DNA of 64,000 bases from Strigops habroptila (lineage: Eukaryota; Chordata; Aves; Psittaciformes; Psittacidae): positions 18,962,598 to 19,026,597 of the forward strand of contig NC_044301.2 in NCBI RefSeq assembly GCF_004027225.2. The letters are read 5' to 3'. Both the position numbers and the translations under genes were made by a program. The notes below the pieces were generated by a model. That model was given only the letters and a program-made list of their open reading frames with translations. It did no database searches and had not been told where the DNA came from. Shown here one piece after another: positions 1 to 17,594 of the stretch; the stretch's first letter is position 1, and each line of letters begins with the position of its first letter.

Positions 1-2547
1 TGTGGATAAACTACAGAACAGGGGAAAAACTTAGCTACCTTCTAACATGATTGTATGAAAAATGGATACTTGCTGTGCTTAAACAGTAATCAATCCAGCT
101 CATAAAATTAAGTTCTCAGCAATGCCAGCAGCCAGCTTAGGCTACAGGAGAGCTGTGATTGCCTGTGCAGGCCAGATGAGGCACAAAGGTAGGTAAAGTG
201 TATCAAAATTGAGCTATTGATGAGGATGCAAAACAAGAAATTAAAATAAATAACTTTCCAATAATGACATCAGAAGAGTAAATGTCAGTTCTAATTTATG
301 TCCTTTTAGGATGGCACCAGCTTGTCACAATTATTAATTGTAGTTTTCTGTTCTAAGCAGCACCAGAACGTTCAGACTCTCCCAAAGTACAAATACAGTA
401 ATTAGCATTCACAGCTACTGGTTTTTGGGGCAGATCTTTATGTGTAAGTGTTGATAACTAGGAAAAAGTATATAATACAGAAACTATAGAACTAGCATTA
501 TTTCATTACTTGTTATTGTGCTCTATTGCTTTTAGTTCTAACTACTCTAAAATCACTGCTGTAATCTAAAATATTACTTTATTCAATAGAAATAAAGTGC
601 AGTAATGTCATTTGAAGATTTAGGGGTTGGTTTGGTTGGTTTTTTTTCAATCAGACTATCCATGCATGGTGAAGTTCCAAAACCAGCACTCTCTGTAACT
701 GCCAAAGTTGGATTCCTTCCCTTTTATGTTAGTGCTTCAGCTTCCAGATTCCTAAATTCTGTGTTTGCCTGTACTCTCCGAGAAGTTTGTTCTGGTTTTG
801 ATAGGCCATCACATGACTTTGTTCTGAAGAATTTTTAAGTACTTAGCTGATAAATGCATTTTTGTAAAGCACTCTGTGTAGGGAAGCAGGCCTGGGGAGT
901 AAGAGCTGGCCATGGTGGTCTCTGGCCCCATTTGTTGGAGGAGATGAAGGCCACCTGCCTGTGCAGCTGGAGGTGCTAGGACAACTCACTGCACCAGCTC
1001 CTGTTCTAGTAGCAGGTACCACTCTTACCACCTTGACTTTTGACCCTACTAATAGTGCTTAAATATTTTTTGTAGGCAACAAAATTCAGTTTTCTCAGCT
1101 ATACCCTCAGAGTAGTGGGATTCTGTGGGATGTAGGATGCATACTTGCAGGCAGTAGCTCAGCAATACCAGATAAGTTATTACAACCTGAAGGTGCTCTT
1201 GTCTGCATACAAACATTATAAAACAGGAGCCTTCAAATTACCTTTCATAGTTGGAATATGTGGCTTAGACAATGCACAAAGTAATTCACTAGATGGCACC
1301 CACACCACCTCAGAGATACTTGAAGTTTTCAGCAACTAGATTGCTTTATTATGTTACCTTGATGGAAAAAAGTTGGTATTATAACACATTTAGTAAGACA
1401 TGCTTTGAAGTGAATAAAGATCTTATAGAAAAGGTGACATTATTTTACAAGTTATTCCTCCCTTGCACTGTCAAAAACTTTGAGAAGAAAAAGCAAACAC
1501 GCTAGCACTGAAGGAAGACAATATGAAAGATTTCTACCTGCTGTTGGGTGGGCCATTGATTTTTATGACTGAGAATGGTCTTTTCACAGTTACTAGTTAC
1601 CAGGCAACCACAAGGGAGTTTGAGTCAAGATCCACTACAGTGAAGTGGAAAAAAAACTCCAACCCAACCTTAATCAGTCCCCTACTGTAAGAATGAACAT
1701 AAGTCTTGTTTAAAAATAGGCCACAGGAGGAGGGAAATGCAAACAGCAACTATTAATGTGTATTTCACCTAAACCACATAATGCTGTTTTCGTAAGAAAA
1801 ATATGTCTGCATGCTCCTGGTGCAACAATCTGTTGTACATGCACCAGCAAGGTGGATTTGTTTTGGGGTTTTTTGAAATGGGAGCTTTACATTGAGAATA
1901 GATATTGTTGTGTTACATTGCCAGGTGGCATAAACAAGCAGTTTGAACCAGGTTTATTTTCAGATTTCAGTGTCACCAAATGTGGTAAACAAACTTTAGA
2001 CCTGGGAAAATGCAGCTGAGAGCACAGATTACTTTCTCTAATTAGCTATACAGAAGCACTGGATTGCTTAATGATATTTCAGCTCAAAAATCAAACATTG
2101 CTTCATACATAAGCAAAAGTAGTTTTATATACCTGTACAAGAGCATTTTTTTTTCTTTTTAAACAAGCAAAACACCACATCTGCACCCATGGTTCCTCAG
2201 ACTTCCTCTACCACCACACAAACGCATTCTTTACAAGCCAGCTCCTGCATACAGCCAAGCGGTTTCTTCCTCAGGTGTTCTGTACTATTGGAAATTAGGA
2301 TTTCATTATACAGAAGGACTTGGGGAAAAAAAAAAATCAGCCTAGCACCAAACATGACACAGATCTGCACAGAAACTAGCTTCAAATATGGCTGTAAGAG
2401 GGCTGCAGGGACATATTCCTACTTCAGCCTGCTCAAATCATGAGCTTTGTGGTTTTATTTTTCTTTAAAAAGCAGCTATAGCAGCAGGAAATACTATTTT
2501 TAACGTGCTATCAATCTCCATCCCTTTTCTGCTTCACTCTAGCGCAT
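1..2547. other. Unassigned AT-rich flank, no supported gene
   Basis: I see no exon, RNA gene or recognisable repeat here. Open frames are short and lack similarity to known proteins. A somewhat GC-richer patch lies at about 880-1020 and has no recognisable coding content. The stretch lies beyond the 3' end of TENT4B, so it is probably intergenic. In mammals the next gene on this side is ADCY7, but I recognised none of its exons. Confidence 0.5.
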
Positions 2548-3644
2548 TGGACAGGGGCAGAGCAGTTGACGTCATCTACCTGGACTTGTGCAAAGCGTTC
2601 GACACTGTCCTGCATGACATCCTTGTCTCTAAATTGGAGAGACATCAATTTGATAGATGGACCACTCAGTGGATAAAAAACTGGCTCGATGGCCACACAC
2701 AAAGAGTTGTGGTAAATGGCTCGATGTCCAGTTGGAAAACTGTAACGAGTGGTGTCCCTCAGGGGTCACTGTTGGGACCGGTCCTGTTCAACATCTTTGT
2801 TGGCGACATGGACAGTGGGATTGAGTGTGCCCTCAGCAAGTTTTCTGACGACACCAAGCTGTGTGGTTCGGTTGATACGCTGGAGGGAAGGGATGCCATC
2901 CAGAGGGACCTTGACACGCTTGTGAGGTGGGCCAATGCCAACCTTATGAAGTTCAACATTGTCAAGTGCAAGGTCCTACACCTGGGTGGGGGCAATCCCA
3001 GGCACAGCTACAGGTTGGGCAGAGAAGAGATTCAGAGCAGCCCTGCAGAAAAGGACTTGGGGGTGTTGGTTGATGAAAAGCTTAACACGAGCTGGCAGTG
3101 TGCGCTTGCAGCCCAGAAAGCCAACCGTATCCTGGGCTGCATCAAAAGAAGCGTGACCAGCAGGTCAAAGGAGGTGATCCTGCCCCTCTACTCTGCTCTT
3201 GTGAGACCTCACTTGGAGTACTGCATGCAGTTCTGGTGTCCTCAACATAAAAAGGACATGGAGCTGTTGGAGTGAGTCCAGAGGAGGGCCACGAGGATGA
3301 TAAGAGGGCTGGAGCACCTCCCGTATGAAGACAGGCTGAGAGAGTTGGGGCTGTTCAGCCTGGAGAAGAGAAGGCTGCATGGAGACCTCATAGCAGCCTT
3401 CCAGTATCTGAAGGGGGTCTATAAGGATGCTGGGGAAGGACTCTTCCTTAGGGACTGTAGTGGTAGGACAAGGGGTAATGGCTTCAAACCTAAACAGGGG
3501 AAGTTTAGATTAGATATAAGGAAGAAGTTATTTACAGTGAGGGTGGTGAGGCACTGGAATGGGTTGCCCAGGGAGGTTGTGGATGCGCCATCCCTGGCAG
3601 TGTTCAAGGCCAGGTTGGACAGAGCCTTGGACCACATGGTTTAG
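2548..3644 (+). pseudogene. CR1 ORF2 reverse transcriptase fragment
   Basis: One reading frame runs through the RT palm and thumb into the C-terminal region. It contains the motifs DLCKAFDTV and [10 protein letters not shown], and FSDDTK at 2841-2858 in place of the usual F/YADD core. An in-frame TGA at 3273-3275 interrupts it just before the VQRRA block; the same frame then stays open to 3642. Loss of the 5' half and the stop make it inactive. Family membership is clear from the sequence; the effect of the Ala-to-Ser change in the core motif is unknown. Confidence 0.88.
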
Positions 3645-3737
3645 GGCAAGGTGTCCCTGCCCATGGCAGGGGGTTGGAACTAGATGATCTTAAGGTCCTT
3701 TGCAACCCTTACTATTCTATGATTCTATGATTCTATG
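2548..3737 (+). mobile_element. CR1 LINE, 5'-truncated, with RT and 3' end
   Basis: This is a CR1 non-LTR retrotransposon fragment. The 3' end is complete: the usual tail (GGTTGGAACTAGATGATCTT, then a run of ATTCTATG octamers) ends at about 3737. The 5' end is truncated inside the reverse transcriptase region, at the point where similarity to the copy at 19101-21836 stops. It faces the next CR1 (3832-5533) across a spacer of about 94 bp, so the two form a large inverted repeat. Confidence 0.93.
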
Positions 3738-3831
3738 GACAAGATTTGATAAATGCCGTACCACCAAATATCTGGGCCACAGAAAACAAAGAGCGGACTC
3801 GGTTAAAAAAGGGTTAGGAGACTCAATTCAT

Positions 3832-5533
3832 ATAGAATCATAGAGTGGTTAGGGTTGGAAAGGACCTTAAGTTCATCTAGTTCCAACCCCCCCGCCATGG
3901 GCAGGGACGCCTCACCCTAGACCATGTCACTCAAGGCTCTGTCCAACCTGGCCTTGAACACTGCCAGGGATGGAGCATTCACAATTTCCTTGGGCAACCT
4001 GTTCCAGTGCCTCACCACCCTCACAGTAAAGAACTTCTTTCTTATATCTAGACCTCAACTTCCCCTGTTCAAGTTTGAACCCATTACCCCTTGTCCTATC
4101 ACTACAGTCCCTGATGAGGAGTCTCTCTCCAGCATCCTTGTAGGCCCCCTTCAGATATTGGAAGGCTGCTATGAGGTCTCCCCACAGCCTTCTCCAGGCT
4201 GAACAGCCCCAACTTTCTCAGCCCATCTTCATATGGGAGGTGCTCTCATCCTCTTATCATCCTCGTGGCCCTCTTCTGGACTTGCTCCAACAGCACCATG
4301 CCCTTTTTATGTTGAGGACACCAGAATTATACACAGTACTCCAAGTGAGGTCTCAGGAGAGCAGAGTAGAGGGGCAGGATCACCTCCTTCGAACTGCTGG
4401 TCATGCTTCTTTTGATGCAGTCTAGGATACGGTTGGCTTTCTGGGCTGCAAGTACACACTGAAGCTGGCTCATATTCAGTTTCTCATCAACCAACACCCC
4501 CAAGTCCTTCTCCACAGGGCTGCTCTGAATCTCTTCTCTGCCCAACCTGTAGCAGTGCCTGGGATTGCCCCCACCCAGGTGTAGGACCTTGCACTTGGCT
4601 TGGTTGAATTTCATGAGGTTGGCATTGGCCCACCTCACAAGTGAGTCAAGGTCCCTCTGGATGGCATCCCTTCCCTCCAGCGTATCAACCAAACCACACA
4701 GCTTGGTGTCGTTGGCAAACTTGCTGAGGGTGCATCAATCCCACTGTCCATGTCGCCGACAAAGATGTTGAACAGGATCGGTCTCAACAGTGACCCCTGA
4801 GGGACACCACTCGTTACCCGTCTCCAGTTGGACATCGAGCCATCGACTACAACTCTTTGCGTGCGGCCATCCAGCCAATTCTTTATGTACCGAGTGGTCC
4901 ATCCATCAAATTTATGTCCCTCCAATTTAGAGACAAGGATGTTGTGTGGGACAGTGTCAAATGCCTTGCACAAGTCCAGGTAGATGATGTCAACTGCTCT
5001 GCCCCTCTCCATCAGTTCAGTAGCCCCATCATAGAAGGCCACCAAATTGGTCAGGCAGGATTTCCTCTTAGTGAAGCCATGTTGGCTGTCACCAACCACC
5101 TTGTTGTTTTTCATGTGCCTTAGCATGCTTTCCAGGAGAATCTGCTCCAAGATTTTGCCAGGCACAGAGGTGAGGCTGACTGGTCTGTGGTTCCCTGGGT
5201 CTTCCACCTTCCCCTTCTTGAAAATGGGGGTTATATTACCCTTCTTCCAGTCGTCGGGAACTTCACCTGACTGCCATAATTTTTTAAATATGATGGACAG
5301 TGGCTTAGCAACTTCATTCGCCAGCTCCTTCAGGACCATGGACTTGTGCACATTCAGGTTCCCAAGATGATCTTGAACCTGATCCTCTCCTACAGTGGTC
5401 CTAAGGTCTTCATTCTCACAGTCCCTGCATCTGTCTTCCAAGACTTGGGTGGTGTGGTCAGAGCACTTGCCGGTGAAGACTGAGGCAAAGAAGTCATTGA
5501 GAACCTCAGCTTTCTCCAAATCCAGGGTAGCCA
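3832..5533 (-). mobile_element. CR1 LINE, minus strand, 5' end disrupted by an LTR
   Basis: This CR1 copy reads leftwards and ends at 3832 with the usual octamer tail (seen on the plus strand as ATAGAATCATAGAGTGG). Its sequence follows the copy at 19101-21836 closely up to 5533, where it stops abruptly at the border of an LTR that starts TGTCACC. The coding region covers most of the RT. It shares a specific one-base deletion with the copy at 19101-21836 (see findings). Confidence 0.92.
3925..5530 (-). pseudogene. CR1 ORF2 RT pseudogene
   Basis: On the minus strand the frame holds a typical CR1 RT. It runs from a region ending [14 protein letters not shown] through [32 protein letters not shown] and GVPQGSLL to [12 protein letters not shown]. 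Directly after this, at about 4734, a single missing base shifts the frame, so the catalytic FADD block is read out of frame. The downstream part (4692 to about 4327, then the VQRRA region) lies in other frames and carries stops. It is inactive. Confidence 0.85.
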
Positions 5534-6163
5534 TGTCACCTAAATTTGGGAGAATAAAACTCCTTAACACCAATGTAGCATTAAGAAGCAGGCACTTCTT
5601 TATTGCAGCACTGGGTGCTAGGTGGAATTTCATTAATCAAGCACACCCAATGCCGATTTCATTGTTATATTTATACACAAAAATTACAAGATAGTACACT
5701 CCCAGTTACAATGAATGGTTAGTGATTTGCATACAATTATAATATCTGCAGTGTCATTCTCTTGCGTGGGGGAAGGGTCTTCACTTGGGCGAGGGTCTTC
5801 TCGATCTCTGGGTGTGATTTTTAGTATTATATTGAAGGCAGTTTACTTCAGGTCACCTTAAAAGTAAGTTTTGTTGCCAAGTTGGCCAGCTAGATTTCTA
5901 CCTTGCCAGGTTGTCACATAACTCATCCTATATACAATAGACCCTAGGTGCTTCAGTTATGCTCTAGAGAGTAAGGACTAAGGCTAGCATGTCACAGAGA
6001 ATGGGGACTTCAAGCTACACAGCTCCTAATTTCTAAGCTAACACAGCATCTCGTGCTAACATAGAGGCTTACTTCTTGAATCAAGTTGTTCCTATAGATA
6101 ACTGCTTCACAATCAAACACAAAATATAGAAAGATTTAGTAAAACTTAAAATAATCTGCAACA
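5534..6163 (-). mobile_element. Solo LTR (minus strand), 4-bp target duplication
   Basis: The element begins TGTCACC and ends TGCAACA on the plus strand, giving TGT...ACA ends. It is flanked by GCCA at 5530-5533 and 6164-6167. On the minus strand an AATAAA signal lies in GCTGCAATAAAGAAG (plus 5584-5598), as expected for an LTR R region, so the LTR reads leftwards. No internal retroviral sequence is present. The right boundary is less certain because the CR1 does not visibly resume after it. The segment around the polyA signal resembles the LTR nested at 57748-58473, suggesting related families. Confidence 0.6.
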
Positions 6164-7432
6164 GCCAGAAAACTTGCAGCACCTCATTGTTTGTGCACCT
6201 TGGAAGGCAGAAAGACAGTGTTCCTCCAAAGGGCTTTTATGCAGAGGATCTCCAAGATTTCTTCATCTTCCTTTACTTATTTGTGTATGTAAGTAATTTT
6301 CAGGATCCCATCAGCTTTTACCCATTAATTTACAACAAACTAAAGATTCACATTTTTCCCCCCCCATTTCATACATATTCAACTTCCCCACTGGTTGCAC
6401 TGCTATAGGAAAGAGCAAATGGGAACAGGCAATTTTTAAGCTGGCTACTGCCAAGAGAGGCCTACTGAACTGTATGGTCAAGGTGTCTGCCAAAGGCACC
6501 ACATTTCTGTTACAAGTTTTTGGAGTCCACAAATTGATAAAATGGTCATGGTGACCAAGAATTAAGATAAAAGCTGTTCAGAATTGACTGATCTAAATTT
6601 TAGAGTAATCTGAAATGTAGATTAATTTGGTTTAGCGCTACCATGCTCAAATGCACAAGTAACAGCCACTTTCCGGCTCTTGCATTCCTATTTCCTTTTC
6701 AAGTAGATACTTCACACAAACTTTGGGCTTGTAAAAACCCAGTAAGGCCATTTGAATTTTAATTCTTGTGTTACTCAGGACATTGTCCATTAAGTAACTT
6801 GCAAAGGATTCTTGGTGTTGGGTAAGTTCTCCGGGATCACCTCAAACATCCTAACAACCAACCTTTGAAGATTAGTTAATTAGGCTCAGAGCAAATTACT
6901 ATGGAGAAGAGCCCAGTAACTTTGGCACAGGAAAAATCTACAACCGTAAGGTAATTAAGCACCTTGAGAACTGCAAAGCTGGTTTCAACTTACAGATGAA
7001 ACCATGAATATGTATGTCAACTGCTGGTAAATGACTCATGGAAATACAGTCAAGACACATTTACATTTAAGTCACTGCACCTGGAAAACATTTTTGAGGA
7101 AAACTGATGGAAACACTATACACACATTAGAAAATTAAGCACTCAAATTCTGCATTTTCAAGATGCAGTAGACAATTCTTCAAAAATTATTTTGCATCAT
7201 TAAGCAAAAGAAGCAAGTTCTAGGAGTCGGCAGAATAAATAATCGCTTTTTTTCACTTTAACAGTAATTAAATGTTCTTTTTTGTTACAGGCCCTAAACA
7301 GGTAAATATACTCCTTTCTTGAATAAGTACATACTTTGTAATCTCCTATAGCTTTTACTCTTCAGGAAATAAAGTTGGAGTCACACATTCAGTTTTAACA
7401 TCTATCATGAGTTTTAACATCCATCAAGATGT
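6164..7432. other. Unassigned AT-rich flank
   Basis: No exon, RNA gene or dispersed repeat is recognisable. It lies between the solo LTR and a short CR1 tail, downstream of TENT4B. Confidence 0.5.
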
Positions 7433-7590
7433 CATAGAATCATAGAATGGTTGGGGTTGGAAAGGATCATCTAGTTCCAACCCCCCTGCCATGGGCAAAG
7501 ATGCCTCACCCTAGACCATGTCGCCCAAGGCTTTGTCCAACCTGGCCTTGAACAGTGCCAGGGATGGAGCATTTACCACTTCTTTGGGGC
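7433..7590 (-). mobile_element. CR1 3'-end fragment, minus strand
   Basis: The plus strand shows TCATAGAATCATAGAATGG followed by GGTTGGAAAGGATC, CATCTAGTTCCAACCCCCCT and AACCTGGCCTTGAACAGTGC, which is the reverse complement of the CR1 3' region seen in the larger copies. It is truncated 5' at about 7590. Confidence 0.9.
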
Positions 7591-9930
7591 TGGCTGCTTT
7601 TATTTGCAATACATTTTCAAGATGACACTGCTTTCCAACCAGTTGCTCATATTATATTTAGGATGCACTCATGATGACGCCAGCTGTAAAATGGGAAAGG
7701 TCCATGTTGAAAGTACATAAAAAAGTTGCCACCAGCCATTGGACTATTATTTTCTAAAGATTAAGTTCTAGGAAAACAAATTTATTATAAACATTTAAAA
7801 ATCTGAGCTGCAAGTTCTGAGGAAGCTGCACAGAACATGGAGGTTGTTAGTAAACAGGATCACATCATGTCTCTCAAACAGGAAGATTTCCTTACATTTC
7901 AGCTTCTTTTCTGCCACAAGGTAGAAGACTGACAATTAAAAAAAATAATAAGTAATACACATCTTTTTAACTATAAACACCCTTTGAACTATTTGTTAAG
8001 TAAAAAAACCCAAACAAACAAATAAAAACCCCATCTTTAACAAATCAAGCTAATGTCAAACAGAAGATAAGATAGATACATTAACATTTCAGCTTATTTA
8101 TGTATTTCAGATGATCTTTGGTAGACTACCAGTAGCAAGACTACAAAGGTAGCCTGCTCTTTCCACACACAGTGCTGTGAAGGAAAAAATAGGGTAAGTG
8201 TCAAGAATGGTGATAAACTGCAGTAGTTAGATTAAACATTTATTTTTCATATATTCACAAAATCTTCACAAAAGTATTGACACTCAAAAAGGAATTAGAC
8301 TTGAGTCAAATACAGAGAGGAAATGTACAAGACAAATGAGCAGGCAAACTAAAAGGTCTTGAAAGTATTTTACTTCAGATTGAAAAATGAACAGTTCAAT
8401 TGTTCTGTTTAAATAAAGATTTGCAAGATATATAGTATTTTATTAATACAATGCTGGTCACTTTGAGGCAATGTAAAATACCTCAATTTTTCCTTCATGC
8501 TTTTTTTCTTTTTTTTCTTTTAGAAAGATACTGTCTACCAAAAAGAAACTTGAGCAGTCCAGGAAAAGCTATTTTACATTAAATTTATGAAAACCATAAA
8601 TCGAGGCAAAGCTAAGATTCCCAATGGAATCAAGATTATCTTCCCGCTACCACCACTTTAAAATTATCACATGCTTATTGGAACACTAATATCTGCACCC
8701 TAAGAGTACATTTGCTTTCAACGATGAGGCCGATCCTTTTAAAAACACTTCAGTGTGGGAAATGCAATACAGATCTTTGCAAGTATTAAGTTTTAGAACA
8801 GTTTTGCTAATAGCAGCTAACAATACTGGATTAATATAATTTATAAATAATTTTTCCCTAAGCGGTGAATATAAGTAAGTCTACACATTCACAAGAATCT
8901 AAAACAATACTGTGATTATGTATAATGTGGTACAACTTTTACTAGTTTCTATAAACAAAAGCTCAGCATCTTGTTGATAAAATTATCTGATCAAATTAAA
9001 ATATGAATCAAAAAATTAAAAAAACACCAAACCATTGTCAAATTAACATCACTTAAGCTTAGTGTTCGAGTAAATGTTATGACTTTCCATTTTTTTGAAT
9101 ACATATATTTTCCTTTTTGAAGTAAACCACTTTAACACATTGAAAATGTTTATTAATTTAAGTGATGATGACATCAGTTCTGGTCTTATTTTAGCATTAT
9201 TTTACTTTAAAAATCACTGCACTCATTAGTGCCCGTTAAAGGTCAGGTTGGTCCGTAGTATTCTGTAAATGCATATTATAAAACATTTCTAAAAGCTAAT
9301 AGTACTTTTTATAAAAGCATTATCTCCAGAACAGCTGCATTAAATACAGCCATGTATGTTGAGTGCACACCTTCCTCTTTAAAGAAGTATGTGAAAGTAA
9401 ATGCCACTTAACTTTCCTCTACTGAAGTGTCCCAACTCCTGTCCCAAGCTATGCCTGTGTGTGAGGGCAATTACACATTTCATTCACATTCATGGCATCA
9501 GAGTTACTGCAACCTAGACTTGTAATGCAACTGAACCGGACAAACGCAGAGCTGAAATTAAATGATAACTAGTTCAACAAGAAATACTATGAGATATGAA
9601 AGGTTTGGGTCTTTAAGGCAGTACAAAATATTTTATTATTTGAAGTCATTTTGTTTTTTTAAAATAATTAAGTGTAAATATAAAAATGCCTCAGAGGGGA
9701 GTGAGAAAAATTACTTTAATTGTAAAATTTACTTAACGTTTCAACAGTTATCATCTCCTACAGGAGTTAGCAAAAATACAAAACACAAAAAAACCCAGAC
9801 CTGGAAGGGAGAGGGGAAGGCACAAACAAAGAGGCATGGGATTAAAGCAGCCCAGGAATGCAAATGTCTAACAAATCCAGTTCTGTCCTTTATGGGTTTT
9901 TTTTAAACAAACAAACAAGAATAAAACAAT

Positions 9931-9976
9931 CACCAACAACAACCAACCACCACCACCACCACCACCCCCCCCCCCC
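9931..9976. repeat. CAA/CCA microsatellite with C run
   Basis: CAACAACAACCAACCA passes into repeated ACC units and then a run of about 12 C. It lies in the 3' UTR or flank of TENT4B. Confidence 0.85.
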
Positions 9977-10075
9977 AAGTGGCTTTATATTTCTTTAAAA
10001 AAAGAGAAAGGGTTGGGGAGAGACCACTAAGGGGAGGAAGAGAAGGATGCAACTGTAAAACCCCATTGCCTGAAA

Positions 10076-10187
10076 TCATAGAATAGTTAGGGTTGGAAAG
10101 GACCTTAAGATCATCTAGTTTCAACCCCCCGTGCCATAGGCAGGGACACCACACACTAAACCATGTCACCCAAAACTCTGTTCAAAT
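10076..10187 (-). mobile_element. Short CR1 3' tail, minus strand
   Basis: The plus strand reads ATCATAGAATAGTTAGGGTT, then GGAAAGGACCTTAAGATCAT and CTAGTTTCAACCCCCC, matching the 3' end of the other CR1 copies in reverse orientation. About 110 bp remain. It lies inside any long form of the TENT4B 3' UTR. Confidence 0.88.
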
Positions 10188-11049
10188 GATGGCACTCTAG
10201 AAAACAAGGTGAAGGTTACTTCTCCAAGATGACAAACTCAGTGTCTACACAAAGTACATGTACACTTTATACAAATGAAAAACTTAATTTGTCACCATAA
10301 GCCTTTCTTGCAGAGGAACAGCTTTTGCAGATCAAATGTTCTATTAAATCTTTTAAATGCCAAGAAAAGAAATTCTGAGCAATATAACAAGTAATGTCTC
10401 TTTATATGGATGTTAAGATGACAATTCAGATTATTTTCCAAACTAATCCTGAGAAAAATGTATGTTTACAATTTAAACAGTAATGTTATATAAAAAGTAT
10501 TAACAAATCCACTATTACAAATGTCAGTTTTCCTATATGGTCATGTATACATACACAATAAAATGGTAAGTATATGCAAAAATAATAAGAAAATCATGCA
10601 CAAATTACTTTCACCTTTAAAGGATGGGTTTCCCTCAAAATACAACTTTTTGCCTTTTTTTCCCCTATTTTTTGTGTTTTATTTGTTTGTTACCACCCCC
10701 TAGACACACTGAGTACTACCTCTACAGGTCAGCATGAGCTGATGGGAAATACATTTATTTTACATTCAAGCATTTATATCTTAAATGACCCTGTTGTAGC
10801 ATATGACTTATTAGATGAGCAGCCTTTTCCTCTTTTTTTAATGTTTTCCTTTTTTTTTTTTTTTTTTGTTTGGATATTTTTTGCAGTGATCAATCTTCAT
10901 GATCTGTTCCGTGGTGAGCTGGGAAAAAAAAAATTGCAGTTGCTAATCAATAACAGTCTGAAGCTCTGGAAGAGATCCAAGGAGTCACTATCAAACTATC
11001 CTGTAGCATGAGATCATTGCACACAGAAGGACAGTCATAAAATAGGCAA

Positions 11050-12805
<1,756 letters not shown>

Positions 12806-13243
12806 TTAAAATTCTTTCAATCTTACTGAGTAAACCGGACAGATTTAAAAATGTATTGATGCATGATTCTGATTTTGGGATTTAGTTGGGGTTTTTTTAA
12901 ATAAAATTCCCAAACATTTTTTAAGGCTTTTTTTTTTTTTTAAACACAGTTTTCCCAGAGAAAAAGAGGGCTATGTAACTCTATCTGCTGTATTCACTTT
13001 CTACGTGTTGTGTCAAAAACACACTGCAACTTACATGTGTAGAAATTGCATAAGAGGTAACATCTTATGCAAGTTAGGATTCTGGATGAAATAACTAACT
13101 AGGATTCCAAGCTTTCAAAATGTATTCTGTGGAAGTAAAGATCAGGAAAAAAAAACCCAAAACACAAACAAACTGGAAAAAACCCCCCCAAAAAAACAAA
13201 ACCAAAAAACCAAAAACGAAATCAGAAAACCACCAGTACTTAC

Positions 13244-13434
13244 TACATCACTAGAGCTGGACAGTGTAGAGGATGATGATGATGATAAAGGACCTGATGA
13301 AGAATTTGAAGAATGTTTACTAAGTGTTTCTGAAGTTTTATTTCTAGGTTTTGACAGTACTTCATCCTCTTCAGCAAGATTATTGTTGCATTTATCTAGC
13401 TGCTGAGTATCTACTATCAAGGTTACTCCGTTAC
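13244..13434 (-). CDS. TENT4B: TENT4B exon (window exon 9): serine-rich tail
   Basis: It encodes (G)NGVTLIVDTQQLDKCNNN, then SETLSKHSSNSSSG and a serine-rich run ending SSSSDV. This low-complexity tail is characteristic of TENT4B. Acceptor TTTTTAATAG, donor GTAAGTA. The intron just downstream is A/C-rich (13144-13215 on the plus strand). Confidence 0.94.
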
Positions 13435-14948
<1,514 letters not shown>

Positions 14949-15011
14949 TTAATTTTTAGACACACAAAAATATAAGCAATTTATGTCTGAGATTTAGACT
15001 CATAAAATTTA

Positions 15012-15140
<129 letters not shown>

Positions 15141-15758
15141 TTAAAGTAAGAATACAATTAAATAAATAAATAAGATTGAAACTGTGGTTATCTCCTTTCA
15201 GACAGGAGACAGTGGTATTTTTTAAAAATTGCCCTTACGTCCCAACTCACTGCGGTTACCTCTTGTAGAATAGGATTACTGGAGCATAGATATTTGAAAG
15301 AGCTTAAAAGACCTATAGATATTTACATGCACAGAGGTTCAAAATGGCAATTCTCTGGGTAAAAGTGCAATACATAAATCAAAAAATAAGCAACCATAAA
15401 ATCCTGCACTGCTTATATCACACATGTAACAGGACTGTTCTGGATAACATTTTTCTAGATCAGAAATATGTTAACTCTTTCAGCAGCACTTGACTCACCA
15501 TTCCAGAAGCCACCCCATTGAAGCCAACAATCAACCTTAACATAAAGGTAATAGTACAGAATGAAGCCACTATGGATTTATGTAGCACTTATTGCAGCAC
15601 AGGCATGCTCTGGGCTGACATGGTAATTTACTAGGAACATGTCTTAAAGAACATCGTTGTATTCCGAGTGCATCTTGTGTTCAAAGACATGAATGAGGTG
15701 TTTCTGTTTGGTTTTTGGTGGTCATTCTACTATTCTTTGATTTAACTCCTCTAGATTA

Positions 15759-17594
<1,836 letters not shown>

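Larger units (their letters stand above)
7591..11049 (-). other. TENT4B: TENT4B 3' UTR and downstream flank (end unresolved)
   Basis: The stretch begins directly after the TENT4B stop codon on the minus strand and is AT-rich. AATAAA signals on the minus strand occur, for example, at plus 10754-10759, 10678-10683 and 8239-8244, so the UTR could be about 0.3 kb or nearly 3 kb. The human gene has a long 3' UTR, but I cannot choose a site from sequence alone. It contains a CR1 tail (10076-10187), a CCA/C-rich microsatellite and an 18-base T run at 10850-10867. Confidence 0.45.

Noticed and set aside
1..2500. Search for ADCY7 or other neighbour exons
   Set aside because: Expected from mammalian gene order, but no recognisable exon with splice sites was found.
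9931..9976. Repeated units as a CRISPR-like or coding array
   Set aside because: Units of 3 bp without spacers. It is a microsatellite.
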